A model generated the notes under the pieces. It worked only from the letters and a program-made list of their open reading frames with translations. It did not search any database and was not told the origin of the DNA. Shown here one piece after another: positions 26,309-34,117 of a stretch of 64,000 nt of DNA. Position 1 is the stretch's first letter. Each line of letters opens with the position of its first letter. The translations under genes and the position numbers were made by a program. The DNA is from Pseudemcibacter sp038106445 (GTDB lineage Bacteria > Pseudomonadota > Alphaproteobacteria > Sphingomonadales > Emcibacteraceae): positions 310,001-374,000 of the forward strand of contig JAYODU010000002.1 of the NCBI GenBank assembly GCA_038106445.1. Direction: 5' to 3'.

Positions 26309-28969
26309 ATGTCAATTCGTATGTTGATCGACGCCTCCCACCGGGAAGAGACCCGTGTGGCCATCGTCGACGGAAATCAGCTGGAGGACTTCGATTATGA
26401 AAGTTCTGCAAAAAAACAACTCAAAGGTAGTATATATCTAGCTAAAGTAACGCGGGTAGAACCTTCATTGCAGGCAGCTTTCATAGATTATGGTGGAAAC
26501 CGTCACGGTTTTCTGGCCTTTAGCGAAATTCATCCAGATTATTATCAAATTCCCGTTGCAGACAGAGAAGCCCTGATTGCAGCCGAAGCAGAAGCCAATG
26601 CCGATCTGCTGGAAGATGAAGAGGTAGAAGAAAAGCCAAAACGTCGCAAACGCCGTACACGTCGGAAAAAAGAGGATTTTGAAGCTGCTGGTGAAAAAGA
26701 AAACAGCGGCGAAGAAACCACGGATGAAGTCAATAAACATGTGGCAGAGGAAGATGATGCGGATAACGCACAAGAAACCTTAGCTAAAAATGATGAAACC
26801 GAAGCAGCGGCGGAAGACGTAAAGACAAAAGATAAAAAACCAAAGCCAAAAAGAAAGCGTGGCCCATCTAAATCAAAAACCAAGGCGGAAGCAACGAAAG
26901 ATTCCGATGTTATAGAAGAAGACCTTGAAGTTGAGGAAGATGCAGCCTTGCACGTTGATGAACATATCAACGAAGTACAGACTGTATCTGAAAATACGGA
27001 TGCCGAAGAAACAGAAGATGTGAAGGTTGATAACCGTTCTGAAGAGGAAGATGAAGAACGTCTTCGGATACGTATGGCTAAACGTCTTCGTTATAAATAT
27101 AAAATTCAGGAAGTAATCAAAAAAAATCAGATTATCCTTATACAGGTTGTAAAGGAAGAACGCGGTAATAAAGGGGCTGCTCTAACAACTTACCTTTCAT
27201 TGCCGGGCCGGTATTGTGTGTTAATGCCAAACACATTGCATGGCGGTGGCGTCAGCCGCAAGATTGCCAATATAAGTGATCGCAAAAAACTAAAAAATAT
27301 TCTTGCAAGCCTCAGAATGCCAAAAGGACATGCGTGCATCATTCGTACAGCCGGTGCTGACCGCACGAAGGCAGAAATCAAGAGGGATTATGATTATTTG
27401 AAGCGGATGTGGGAAGCCATCAGGGAAAATACACTAAAATCCATCGCTCCAACTCAAATATATGAAGAAGGCAATCTTATTAAACGGAGTATCCGTGATC
27501 GTTATACCCGCGACATTAGCGAAATAATAGTAGAAGGCGAACGCGGCTATAAAACTGCCAAGAATTTCATGAACCTGCTGATGCCAAGCCACACTAAAAA
27601 AATTAAAAATTATCATGAAAAGATACCTTTATTTCAGAAATATCAGGTGGAAAACTATCTGGATTCTATATATAGCCCCACAGCACAGCTGAAATCCGGT
27701 GGGTATATTGTGATCAACCCTACTGAAGCATTGGTATCCATCGATGTGAATTCTGGTCGTGCTACCAAAGAACATAATATCGAGGAAACTGCCCTTAAAA
27801 CCAACCTTGAAGCCGCAGAAGAAGTTGCAAGACAGCTAAAATTACGCGATATGGCGGGCCTAATCGTTATTGACTTTATCGATATGGAGGACCAACGTAA
27901 CGACCGGGCCGTTGAGCGCAAATTAAAAGCCTGTCTGAAAAATGATCGTGCTAGAATACAGGTAGGACGCATCAGTTCCTTTGGATTGCTGGAAATGTCC
28001 CGCCAAAGACTACGTGTTGGCGTGCTTGAAAGCAGTACAACGGCATGTCCGCACTGTGCGGGAAGTGGCCTACTCAGGTCTGTGGAATCACAAAGTCTTC
28101 ACATTCTTCGCATAATTGAAGAAGAAGGAATGAAATCACGAAATTCCAGGTTTGTCGTTTATTTACCATCCCAGGTGGCTGTCTATATCCTTAATAATAA
28201 AAGGAATAAATTGATCGACCTTGAAAAACGCTATGATTTTAGTGTTGCTATTGAAATTGATAACGAGCTGACTGCATCTGAACACCGTATGGAAAAATCA
28301 GGCAAACCATCCAATACTGCTCAACAGAAGAATGATTCTCTTCGCATGGGTAGAGATGTTAATAAGCTTATCGATGTAACCGAAGAAGACGTCAGTACTG
28401 AAGAAGATAGTAAGGAACGTTCAAAACGCCGTCGCAGAAGACGCCGTGGCGGACAAAACAGAAATCACAACGCCGCTGCTGAAAATACTGAAAATACTGA
28501 AAATAAAGATGACGAACGTAACGAGCAGAATGAAAAAGAAGACTTTTCAGATGACAGCAGTGAACTTGAACACCACAAACGTCGACCACGCAGAACAAAA
28601 CGGCGCACGAAACCCGCTGAAGAAGCCAGTAGCCAGACTGAAGCATCTGACGATCCAGCCGATAAAAATCCTGAACAGGAACCTGAAATAAAAACCGCAA
28701 AAGAACCTGACACAACAAAAAAAGGGCAAAGTGAACAGGAACCAGCTCTAAATAAATCAGATGATGCGTCAACAGTTGCAGAAGATAAGCCGAAACCTAA
28801 AAGAGCGCGTAGAAAAAAAGTAGCGAGCACTACTTCAGAGAATAATGAAAAAACAATAACCAAAGAAGAAGCTCCAAAAGACAAAAAGGCTGAAGCTAAA
28901 ACTGAAACACCTGACCAGAAAAACGTAAAAGAAGAAAAGCCAAAGAAAAAAGGCTGGTGGTCACGATAA
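26309..28969 (+). CDS. rne: Ribonuclease E
   Basis: Endoribonuclease that initiates mRNA decay and processes rRNA and tRNA, scaffold of the degradosome at the inner membrane. The 886 residues comprise an S1 RNA-binding domain starting YLAKVTRVEPSLQAAFIDYG near 45, split by a long highly charged insertion (about 95-255). The 5' sensor and DNase I-like catalytic core follow, with Asp near 478 (VSIDVNSG) and Asp near 521 (VIDFIDM), and the zinc-link CPHC near 579. The C-terminal 270 residues are a disordered acidic/basic scaffold with a short ENT repeat (28483-28505). GGAG precedes the ATG by about ten bases. The long leader suggests autoregulation. Confidence 0.97.
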   Translation: MSIRMLIDASHREETRVAIVDGNQLEDFDYESSAKKQLKGSIYLAKVTRVEPSLQAAFIDYGGNRHGFLAFSEIHPDYYQIPVADREALIAAEAEANADLLEDEEVEEKPKRRKRRTRRKKEDFEAAGEKENSGEETTDEVNKHVAEEDDADNAQETLAKNDETEAAAEDVKTKDKKPKPKRKRGPSKSKTKAEATKDSDVIEEDLEVEEDAALHVDEHINEVQTVSENTDAEETEDVKVDNRSEEEDEERLRIRMAKRLRYKYKIQEVIKKNQIILIQVVKEERGNKGAALTTYLSLPGRYCVLMPNTLHGGGVSRKIANISDRKKLKNILASLRMPKGHACIIRTAGADRTKAEIKRDYDYLKRMWEAIRENTLKSIAPTQIYEEGNLIKRSIRDRYTRDISEIIVEGERGYKTAKNFMNLLMPSHTKKIKNYHEKIPLFQKYQVENYLDSIYSPTAQLKSGGYIVINPTEALVSIDVNSGRATKEHNIEETALKTNLEAAEEVARQLKLRDMAGLIVIDFIDMEDQRNDRAVERKLKACLKNDRARIQVGRISSFGLLEMSRQRLRVGVLESSTTACPHCAGSGLLRSVESQSLHILRIIEEEGMKSRNSRFVVYLPSQVAVYILNNKRNKLIDLEKRYDFSVAIEIDNELTASEHRMEKSGKPSNTAQQKNDSLRMGRDVNKLIDVTEEDVSTEEDSKERSKRRRRRRRGGQNRNHNAAAENTENTENKDDERNEQNEKEDFSDDSSELEHHKRRPRRTKRRTKPAEEASSQTEASDDPADKNPEQEPEIKTAKEPDTTKKGQSEQEPALNKSDDASTVAEDKPKPKRARRKKVASTTSENNEKTITKEEAPKDKKAEAKTETPDQKNVKEEKPKKKGWWSR

Positions 28970-28990
28970 ACAGGATCATACATCATTAAT

Positions 28991-29021
28991 AAACCCGGCA
29001 ACTCAATGCCGGGTTTTATTT
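28991..29021 (+). terminator. rne terminator
   Basis: AAACCCGGCA (28991-29000) pairs with TGCCGGGTTT (29007-29016), loop ACTCAA, followed by TATTT. Confidence 0.9.
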
Positions 29022-29124
29022 CTGTCATAATTCTGATTTAGAATCATTCAGTTTGCATTAAGATAATATTTGATTAAATCGGACATTCATTGACGAATAA
29101 TAGCGAAAAGCATAAAATAATCTT

Positions 29125-30517
29125 ATGATTAAAAATATTTTTTTCAGATTGTTTGTTGGATATGTGATAATAAATTTCACATATTCCACCGTTGCTGTTG
29201 CACAAGGTGCCGGAATATCGATTTTACGCGATGCTGAAATTGAGCAAATCATTCGTGAAATGTCCGAACCAATTTTCATTGCTGCAGAGCTGGAAGTTGA
29301 TGCTGTTGATACTTATCTTGTTAACGACAGTACAATCAATGCGTTCGTTGCCGGTGGTCAGAATGTTTTTATTAATTCAGGGTTACTTCTCAAAGCAGAA
29401 ACCGCCAATCAGGTAATTGGCGTTATTGCACATGAAACCGGTCATATTGCCTTGGGACATTTATCCCGTCATAGCGAAGGAATGGGCCAGTTCGCTACTT
29501 ATAGTTTGATGGGTGTTTTGTTAGGCGCTGTTGCAATGGCAGCAGGATCTGCAGATGCCGGTATGGCACTGATGATGGGTGGGCAGCATGTTGGGTATAG
29601 GTCACTCCTTAAATTTACACGAACCCAGGAATCTTCTTCTGATCAGGTGGCCGCAAAATACCTTGATGCGACGGGTCAATCAGGGCGCGGCCTTATTGAA
29701 TTTTTTGAAATTCTTGGCGATCAGGAACTGGTTCCAAAAAAATATCAATTCTACCCGTATTGAACGGCTTATTGACCGTGTACAGGAATCTCCTTATTAC
29801 GATGCTCCGCTTAATCCTGAAATCGAAGCAAAATTTCAACTCCTGCAAGCAAAATTGTTCGGTTATCTGAAACCCTTCCATGCGACAATGGTAAGGTACC
29901 CCATTGGTGATGACAGTTTACATGCGCGCTACGCCCGTACCTTTGCTTATCAGCAAAGTGACCGTTTTGATCAGGCCCTGGCTGAAATTGAAACACTCAT
30001 ACAGGATTACCCGGAAAATCCGTTCTTTAGGGAAACCAAAGGACAAATTCTTTATGAAAACGGACATGTTATAGAATCAATTGATGCATATAGGGAAGCT
30101 GTCGTGAGGCTTCCTAGTTCAAACTTGCTTCGTATGTCTTTTGCACAATCACTTATCAGCGCGGACGATGATCGGTATTTAGCCGAAGCAATAGAAAATT
30201 TGGAAATCGCACTTGAACAGGAACCAAACAATAGCTTCGGGTGGAGACAAGCATCAATGGCCTATCACCGCAATAATGATGATGCAATGACCCATTATTC
30301 GACAGCTCAGCATTTTCTTTTATCCGGCGACGTGCGCGGCGCAATGATAAATGCAAAAAAAGCGCTGGATTTACTGCCGAAAGATTCACCCAAATGGATA
30401 CGCGCGCAGGATATTCTGATGGCTGGGCAGACCGGGATGGACAAACGCATGACAGAAGAAGAAGAACTCAGGGAACAAGAGCAAAAAGAACGACAAAAAG
30501 AACGAAACAGGAGTTAA
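29125..30517 (+). pseudogene. M48 metalloprotease with TPR domain (BepA-like), frameshifted
   Basis: BepA-type periplasmic proteases degrade misassembled outer-membrane proteins such as LptD and BamA substrates. The first frame (29125-29763) has a signal peptide (hydrophobic about 3-25), the zinc motif HETGH (His103-His107) and a third ligand Glu169 (ESSSDQ), then ends at QELVPKKYQFYPY. The second half continues in the +1 frame (NSTRIERLIDRVQESPY onward to the stop at 30517), carrying TPR-like helices and a charged tail. The switch falls at an A7 run, 29736-29742. Skipping one A joins the frames, but the DPYxRTHP-like segment common in the family also seems missing, so a small deletion is possible. 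The dsbA-like gene follows after three bases. Real decay, sequence error or slippage at A7 are all open. Confidence 0.85.
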
Positions 30518-30520
30518 CGT

Positions 30521-31264
30521 ATGAGGGTACCTCATTTTATTGCGGTAATATGTCTGGCTATAGTATCAGCAGTTGCATATATGAATTTTGGAAACGCACA
30601 GCAGGAAGAGGGTCTTTCTGACATACAGCGCGATGAAATTAATCAAATGATCCGCCAATATATTTTAAATAATCCCGAGATAATACCAGAAGCGGTAGAA
30701 GTGCTTAGGGCCCGGCAAAATGCCGCAGCAATCATGCGCTCAGAAGATCTTTTATATAATGATGGTTACAGTTACGTAGCCGGTAATGAAGATGGCGATA
30801 TAACCATTGTCCAATTTTATGATTATAATTGCGGATTTTGCAAGCAGGTGCCTGGTATCCTCTCCCGCCTTGTTGAAGAGGATAAAAACCTGCGGGTGAT
30901 ATTTAAAGAATTACCGATACTGGCTGAATCGTCTGAAATGGCCTCTATGGCAGCAATGGCAGCTATGAAACAGGGTAAGTTCATAGAGTTTCATAACGCA
31001 ATGATGAAAAATAATCGCGCTATCAATCAGGAATTGATACTTAAAGTAGCATCGGACGTCGGCCTTGATCATGAAACATTGTTAGAGGATATGGATGATC
31101 CGAAAATTGCCGCGAATATTCAGATGACTCTGGCTCTCGTTCGTAATATTGGGATTTCCGGAACACCTGGCTTTATTATAGGTGACCAGATCATTGCCGG
31201 TTTTAAACCTTATGATGAACTAAAAAGGATCATAGCCGAGCAACGCGAAGCACGCACAATGTGA
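30521..31264 (+). CDS. Periplasmic DsbA-family disulfide oxidoreductase
   Basis: Thioredoxin-fold thiol oxidase or isomerase with a 247-residue chain. It has a signal peptide (about 1-26, ending GNAQ), a helical N-terminal dimerisation-like segment (DEINQMIRQYILNNPEII) of the kind seen in ScsC/DsbA-like proteins, active site Cys104-Gly-Phe-Cys107, and a cis-proline near 218 (SGTPGFIIGD). It starts three bases after the M48/TPR gene with a good AGGAG site, so the two form an envelope-quality operon, common in alphaproteobacteria. A terminator follows at 31291. Whether it oxidises or isomerises is not visible; the partner DsbB/DsbD is not in the window. Confidence 0.93.
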   Translation: MRVPHFIAVICLAIVSAVAYMNFGNAQQEEGLSDIQRDEINQMIRQYILNNPEIIPEAVEVLRARQNAAAIMRSEDLLYNDGYSYVAGNEDGDITIVQFYDYNCGFCKQVPGILSRLVEEDKNLRVIFKELPILAESSEMASMAAMAAMKQGKFIEFHNAMMKNNRAINQELILKVASDVGLDHETLLEDMDDPKIAANIQMTLALVRNIGISGTPGFIIGDQIIAGFKPYDELKRIIAEQREARTM

Positions 31265-31290
31265 TTTCTGGCATTCATCAAAAATAATCC

Positions 31291-31316
31291 AAAACCGGAC
31301 TTCACAGTCCGGTTTT
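31291..31316 (+). terminator. Terminator after the DsbA-like gene
   Basis: AAAACCGGAC (31291-31300) and GTCCGGTTTT (31307-31316), loop TTCACA, with a run of six T. Confidence 0.92.
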
Positions 31317-31373
31317 TTCGTGCCATAAGTTCTTCTTTATTTTTTACCAGATACATACTTCGGAGCGTTCCAT

Positions 31374-32321
31374 ATGGCGACTGAACACAAAACGAAAGTT
31401 CTTATTATTGGATCGGGGCCTGCTGGCTATACTGCCGCAATTTATGCTGCACGTGCAAACCTCAAACCCATTATAGTACAGGGCATGGAACCAGGTGGAC
31501 AACTTACCATTACAACGGATGTTGAAAATTATCCCGGCTTTGCCGAAGTAATACAGGGGCCATGGCTTATGGAACAAATGCGTGACCAGGCCGCCAATGT
31601 CGATACCACAATAATCACTGATTTCATTACCGGTGTAGACTTCTCGTCCCGCCCTTTTGTATGTAAAGGTGATAGTGGTGATACATATATTAGTGATACT
31701 GTCGTTATCGCCACTGGTGCACAGGCAAAATGGCTTGGTCTGCCATCCGAAGAAAAATTTCAGGGTGCCGGGGTATCAGCATGCGCAACATGTGACGGCT
31801 TCTTTTATCGAGGTAAGGAAGTAATCGTAGTGGGGGGTGGCAATACGGCCGTTGAAGAAGCCATCTTTCTTACAAATTTTGCATCAAAAGTAACGCTGGT
31901 GCATCGCCGTGACGAACTGCGTGCTGAAAAAATCTTACAGGACCGGCTTTTCAAAAACGATAAAATAGAATGCCTTTGGCATCATGAAGTAGATGAAATA
32001 CTTGGTGACGCGCCCCCAATGGGCGGTGTTACTGCCGCACGATTAAAAAATATCCATACCGGTGAAACACAGAATGTCCCAGTTCATGGTGTATTTATAG
32101 CCATTGGACACGCCCCATCCACCGAACTTTTTAAAGGTAAAGTAGACATAAATGATCACGGTTATATTAAGACAGCACCCGATAGCACAGCAACCAATAT
32201 ACCGGGTGTGTTTGCAGCAGGTGATGTTACCGATGATAAATACCGTCAAGCGGTTACAGCCGCTGGCATGGGATGTATGGCTGCACTTGAAGCGGAACGA
32301 TTCATTGCGGAAAATGAATAA
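31374..32321 (+). CDS. trxB: Thioredoxin reductase
   Basis: NADPH- and FAD-dependent flavoprotein that reduces thioredoxin, 315 residues. The FAD-binding GSGPAGYTAAIYAARA starts near residue 13, the redox-active pair is Cys137-Ala-Thr-Cys140 (SACATCDGFF), the NADPH domain carries GGGNTAVEEA near 158 and HRRDELRAEK, and the C-terminal FAD motif is GVFAAGDVTD near 281. All are canonical. It precedes a LysR regulator by 17 bases, an order common in alphaproteobacteria, so that regulator may respond to redox state. It supplies thioredoxin for enzymes such as the Bcp peroxidase at 17691. Confidence 0.97.
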   Translation: MATEHKTKVLIIGSGPAGYTAAIYAARANLKPIIVQGMEPGGQLTITTDVENYPGFAEVIQGPWLMEQMRDQAANVDTTIITDFITGVDFSSRPFVCKGDSGDTYISDTVVIATGAQAKWLGLPSEEKFQGAGVSACATCDGFFYRGKEVIVVGGGNTAVEEAIFLTNFASKVTLVHRRDELRAEKILQDRLFKNDKIECLWHHEVDEILGDAPPMGGVTAARLKNIHTGETQNVPVHGVFIAIGHAPSTELFKGKVDINDHGYIKTAPDSTATNIPGVFAAGDVTDDKYRQAVTAAGMGCMAALEAERFIAENE

Positions 32322-32338
32322 TCAAACTAATATAAGAT

Positions 32339-33223
32339 ATGGACTGGGATAAATTACGAATATTTCATGCTGTTGCAACGGCGGGCAGTTTCACTCATGC
32401 TGGTGAAGCACTGGGCCTTAGCCAATCAGCAGTCAGCCGTCAGATCCGAACTCTTGAAGAAAGTCTGCAAACATCGCTTTTTAATCGTCACGCCCGCGGA
32501 CTTATTCTGACGGATGAAGGTGAAACACTTTTTGAAACAACACAGGATGTGGTTTCCAGAATCCATGTGACAGAACAAAAAATTCTTGAAGGTACCGAAG
32601 TTCCACGAGGAAACCTTAAGATTGCCACAACCAATTCGTTCGGTTCCACATGGATGATGAGCAATATCAAAAAATTTATTGATAGATACCCAGACATTCA
32701 TGTCCAAATGTTAATCAGTGATATGGATTATGATCTGCTTACGCGTGAAGCCGATGTGGCAATCAGGTTTCATCCGACAGAACATCTTGATCTTATTCAA
32801 AAGAAAATTGCGACATTCCATTATAATCTTTACGCATCCCCCGAATATCTGAACAAATATGGCCGTCCTCGAACAGCGGCTGACCTTGATAACCATAATC
32901 TGATCGCATATGGCAATCTGACAGCAAGCCCTATTCGCAATATCGACTGGATTCTTGAAATAGACGCAAAAGTAAAACGGACGCCCATTCTGGAAGTCAA
33001 TAATATTTCAGGTGTGCTACAAGCGGTAAAAGCCGGGATTGGTATTGGTTCCCTACCCGATTATCTTGTGCAGGGATATATGAATATTACAAAAGTTCTT
33101 GCAGACAGTCAGACACATGAGTTTCCTGCCTATTTCGTTTATACACAGGAACTTAGAAAATCGAAGCGAATTACGGCCTTTCGCGAATTTATTGAACAGG
33201 AATTCAAGAAATCAATTTTTTAA
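32339..33223 (+). CDS. LysR-family transcriptional regulator
   Basis: A 294-residue LysR-type regulator with an N-terminal winged HTH (about 2-60; WDKLRIFHAVATAGSFTHAG, SQSAVSRQIRTLEESL) and a periplasmic-binding-protein-like effector domain (about 88-292). It lies 17 bases behind trxB, so the two are probably co-transcribed. The effector is unknown. Its stop codon is immediately followed by a perfect TTGACA box and a 9-bp dyad, apparently the promoter of the candidate small RNA B; the regulator could control it. No own operator pattern is clear upstream. Confidence 0.93.
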   Translation: MDWDKLRIFHAVATAGSFTHAGEALGLSQSAVSRQIRTLEESLQTSLFNRHARGLILTDEGETLFETTQDVVSRIHVTEQKILEGTEVPRGNLKIATTNSFGSTWMMSNIKKFIDRYPDIHVQMLISDMDYDLLTREADVAIRFHPTEHLDLIQKKIATFHYNLYASPEYLNKYGRPRTAADLDNHNLIAYGNLTASPIRNIDWILEIDAKVKRTPILEVNNISGVLQAVKAGIGIGSLPDYLVQGYMNITKVLADSQTHEFPAYFVYTQELRKSKRITAFREFIEQEFKKSIF

Positions 33224-33254
33224 TTGACACAAGATATGCATTTTTTGCATATCT
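33224..33254 (+). promoter_or_regulatory. Promoter with overlapping dyad before small RNA B
   Basis: A perfect -35 box TTGACA (33224-33229) abuts the lysR stop. The spacer and -10 region (GCATAT at 17 bp or CATATC at 18 bp) are covered by a perfect inverted repeat, AGATATGCA (33232-33240) and TGCATATCT (33246-33254), separated by TTTTT. No T run follows it, so an operator is likelier than a terminator. Confidence 0.5.
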
Positions 33255-33257
33255 GCA

Positions 33258-33475
33258 ACGACGTTTTAACCAGTACTCATTCCGAAAACAATCATCTATG
33301 TATACACACAGATGTTGAGAAACATCGCTGATATAATTCTTCAATTATTTCAGTTTTGCAATGGGCTCGTATCCTCCCCCTTTTTCGACCCATTGCCTGT
33401 TTCATAATCTCCCCAAGATATGAAACCTCCCTATATTTTGTGAACTTGCCGGGCTATTTGCCCGGCATTTTTTTT
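33258..33475 (+). ncRNA. Candidate small RNA B with tandem C-loop hairpins
   Basis: No ORF fits this 215-base stretch between lysR and a convergent phosphatase gene. It folds into consecutive hairpins: GATGTT/AACATC with a GAGA tetraloop (33311-33326); CTGA.ATAATT/AATTAT.TCAG with loop CTTC (33328-33353); GCAATGGG/CCCATTGC (33358-33365, 33389-33396) exposing CCTCCCCC (33373-33380); GTTTCATA/TATGAAAC (33399-33406, 33419-33426) with CTCCCC (33409-33414) in the loop; and a terminator at 33447-33475. A further CCTCCC lies at 33426-33431. Loops able to pair with Shine-Dalgarno sequences define several alphaproteobacterial small RNA families (alpha-r14/NfeR1, Rhodobacter cuckoo-type RNAs). It could instead be a processed 3' end of the lysR message. 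Start site estimated from the promoter. Confidence 0.6.
33447..33475 (+). terminator. Terminator of small RNA B / lysR
   Basis: TGCCGGGC (33447-33454) pairs with GCCCGGCA (33460-33467), loop TATTT, followed by eight T. Only the plus strand has a T tract. Confidence 0.92.
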
Positions 33476-34115
33476 AAATGTGCCTCTGAATTTCAATTAT
33501 ATGATTAAATACAAGCCCGCCTGCTTTTTTAAGCCTGTCACTGTCCCCACGTCTGCTGTAGGCAATGACCTCCATTCCGGCGGCAACGGCACCCTGTACG
33601 CCGGGAACGCTGTCTTCAATCACAAGGCAATTGGCGGGTTCCACACCCATCTGATCGGCGGCATATAGATATAAATCCGGATATGGCTTGCCGCGCTCTA
33701 CCTGCAATGTGCTGAAAATACGGCCTTCAAAATATTTTTTAAGACCGGTAATTCCCAGCGTCACATCCATTTTCTCGAAACTGCCGCTGGACGCCACACA
33801 AATTTTGATATTTTGGTTATTTAAAGATCTGATCAGATCTTCCACACCCGGTACAGCTTTAAGATTGTATTCAAAAGCCATAAATGTTTTTTTCTGAAGC
33901 ACATCCAGAAAATCTTCCGGCAGTTTCCGGCCCAGCAGTTCTTCGGATATACTGACAACGGCAGCCATAGACCGCCCGACATATGTCTGGATAACTTCAT
34001 CCAATGTCATGTCAAGACCATGTGCCGCAAGCGCATCACGAAGTAAGGGGTTCGAGATGGCTTCGCTATCCACAAGTACACCATCACAGTCAAAAACTAC
34101 CAGTTGAGGTTTCAT
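33474..34115 (-). CDS. HAD-superfamily phosphatase (phosphoglycolate/sugar phosphatase-like)
   Basis: A 213-residue HAD hydrolase of subfamily IA, related to beta-phosphoglucomutase and 6-phosphogluconate phosphatase-like proteins. The nucleophile and acid/base aspartates are Asp9 and Asp11 in FDCDGVLVDSE; motif II is VASSGSFEKM near 107, motif III KPYPDLYLYAAD near 142 and motif IV IEDSVPGVQGA near 161. A helical cap (about 18-80) sets substrate choice. It lies two bases behind the aspartate aminotransferase gene and is surely co-transcribed. The phosphate ester it cleaves cannot be read from sequence. Confidence 0.88.
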   Translation of the reverse strand: MKPQLVVFDCDGVLVDSEAISNPLLRDALAAHGLDMTLDEVIQTYVGRSMAAVVSISEELLGRKLPEDFLDVLQKKTFMAFEYNLKAVPGVEDLIRSLNNQNIKICVASSGSFEKMDVTLGITGLKKYFEGRIFSTLQVERGKPYPDLYLYAADQMGVEPANCLVIEDSVPGVQGAVAAGMEVIAYSRRGDSDRLKKAGGLVFNHIIEIQRHI

Positions 34116-34117
34116 AC

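Noticed and set aside
26101..26400. 99-codon frame in the rne leader
   Set aside because: No ribosome-binding site, no recognisable domain, and the last ~90 bases are rne read in another frame.
28483..28505. Short tandem repeat in rne as a mobile or CRISPR repeat
   Set aside because: Only about two and a half copies of a nine-base unit, in frame, encoding ENT repeats of a disordered tail.
28465..29028. 187-codon Ser/Phe-rich minus-strand frame within rne
   Set aside because: Composition is the antisense image of the Glu/Lys-rich RNase E tail.
33232..33254. Hairpin after lysR as an intrinsic terminator
   Set aside because: The stem is good but the T run is in the loop and none follows; the real terminator is at 33447-33475.
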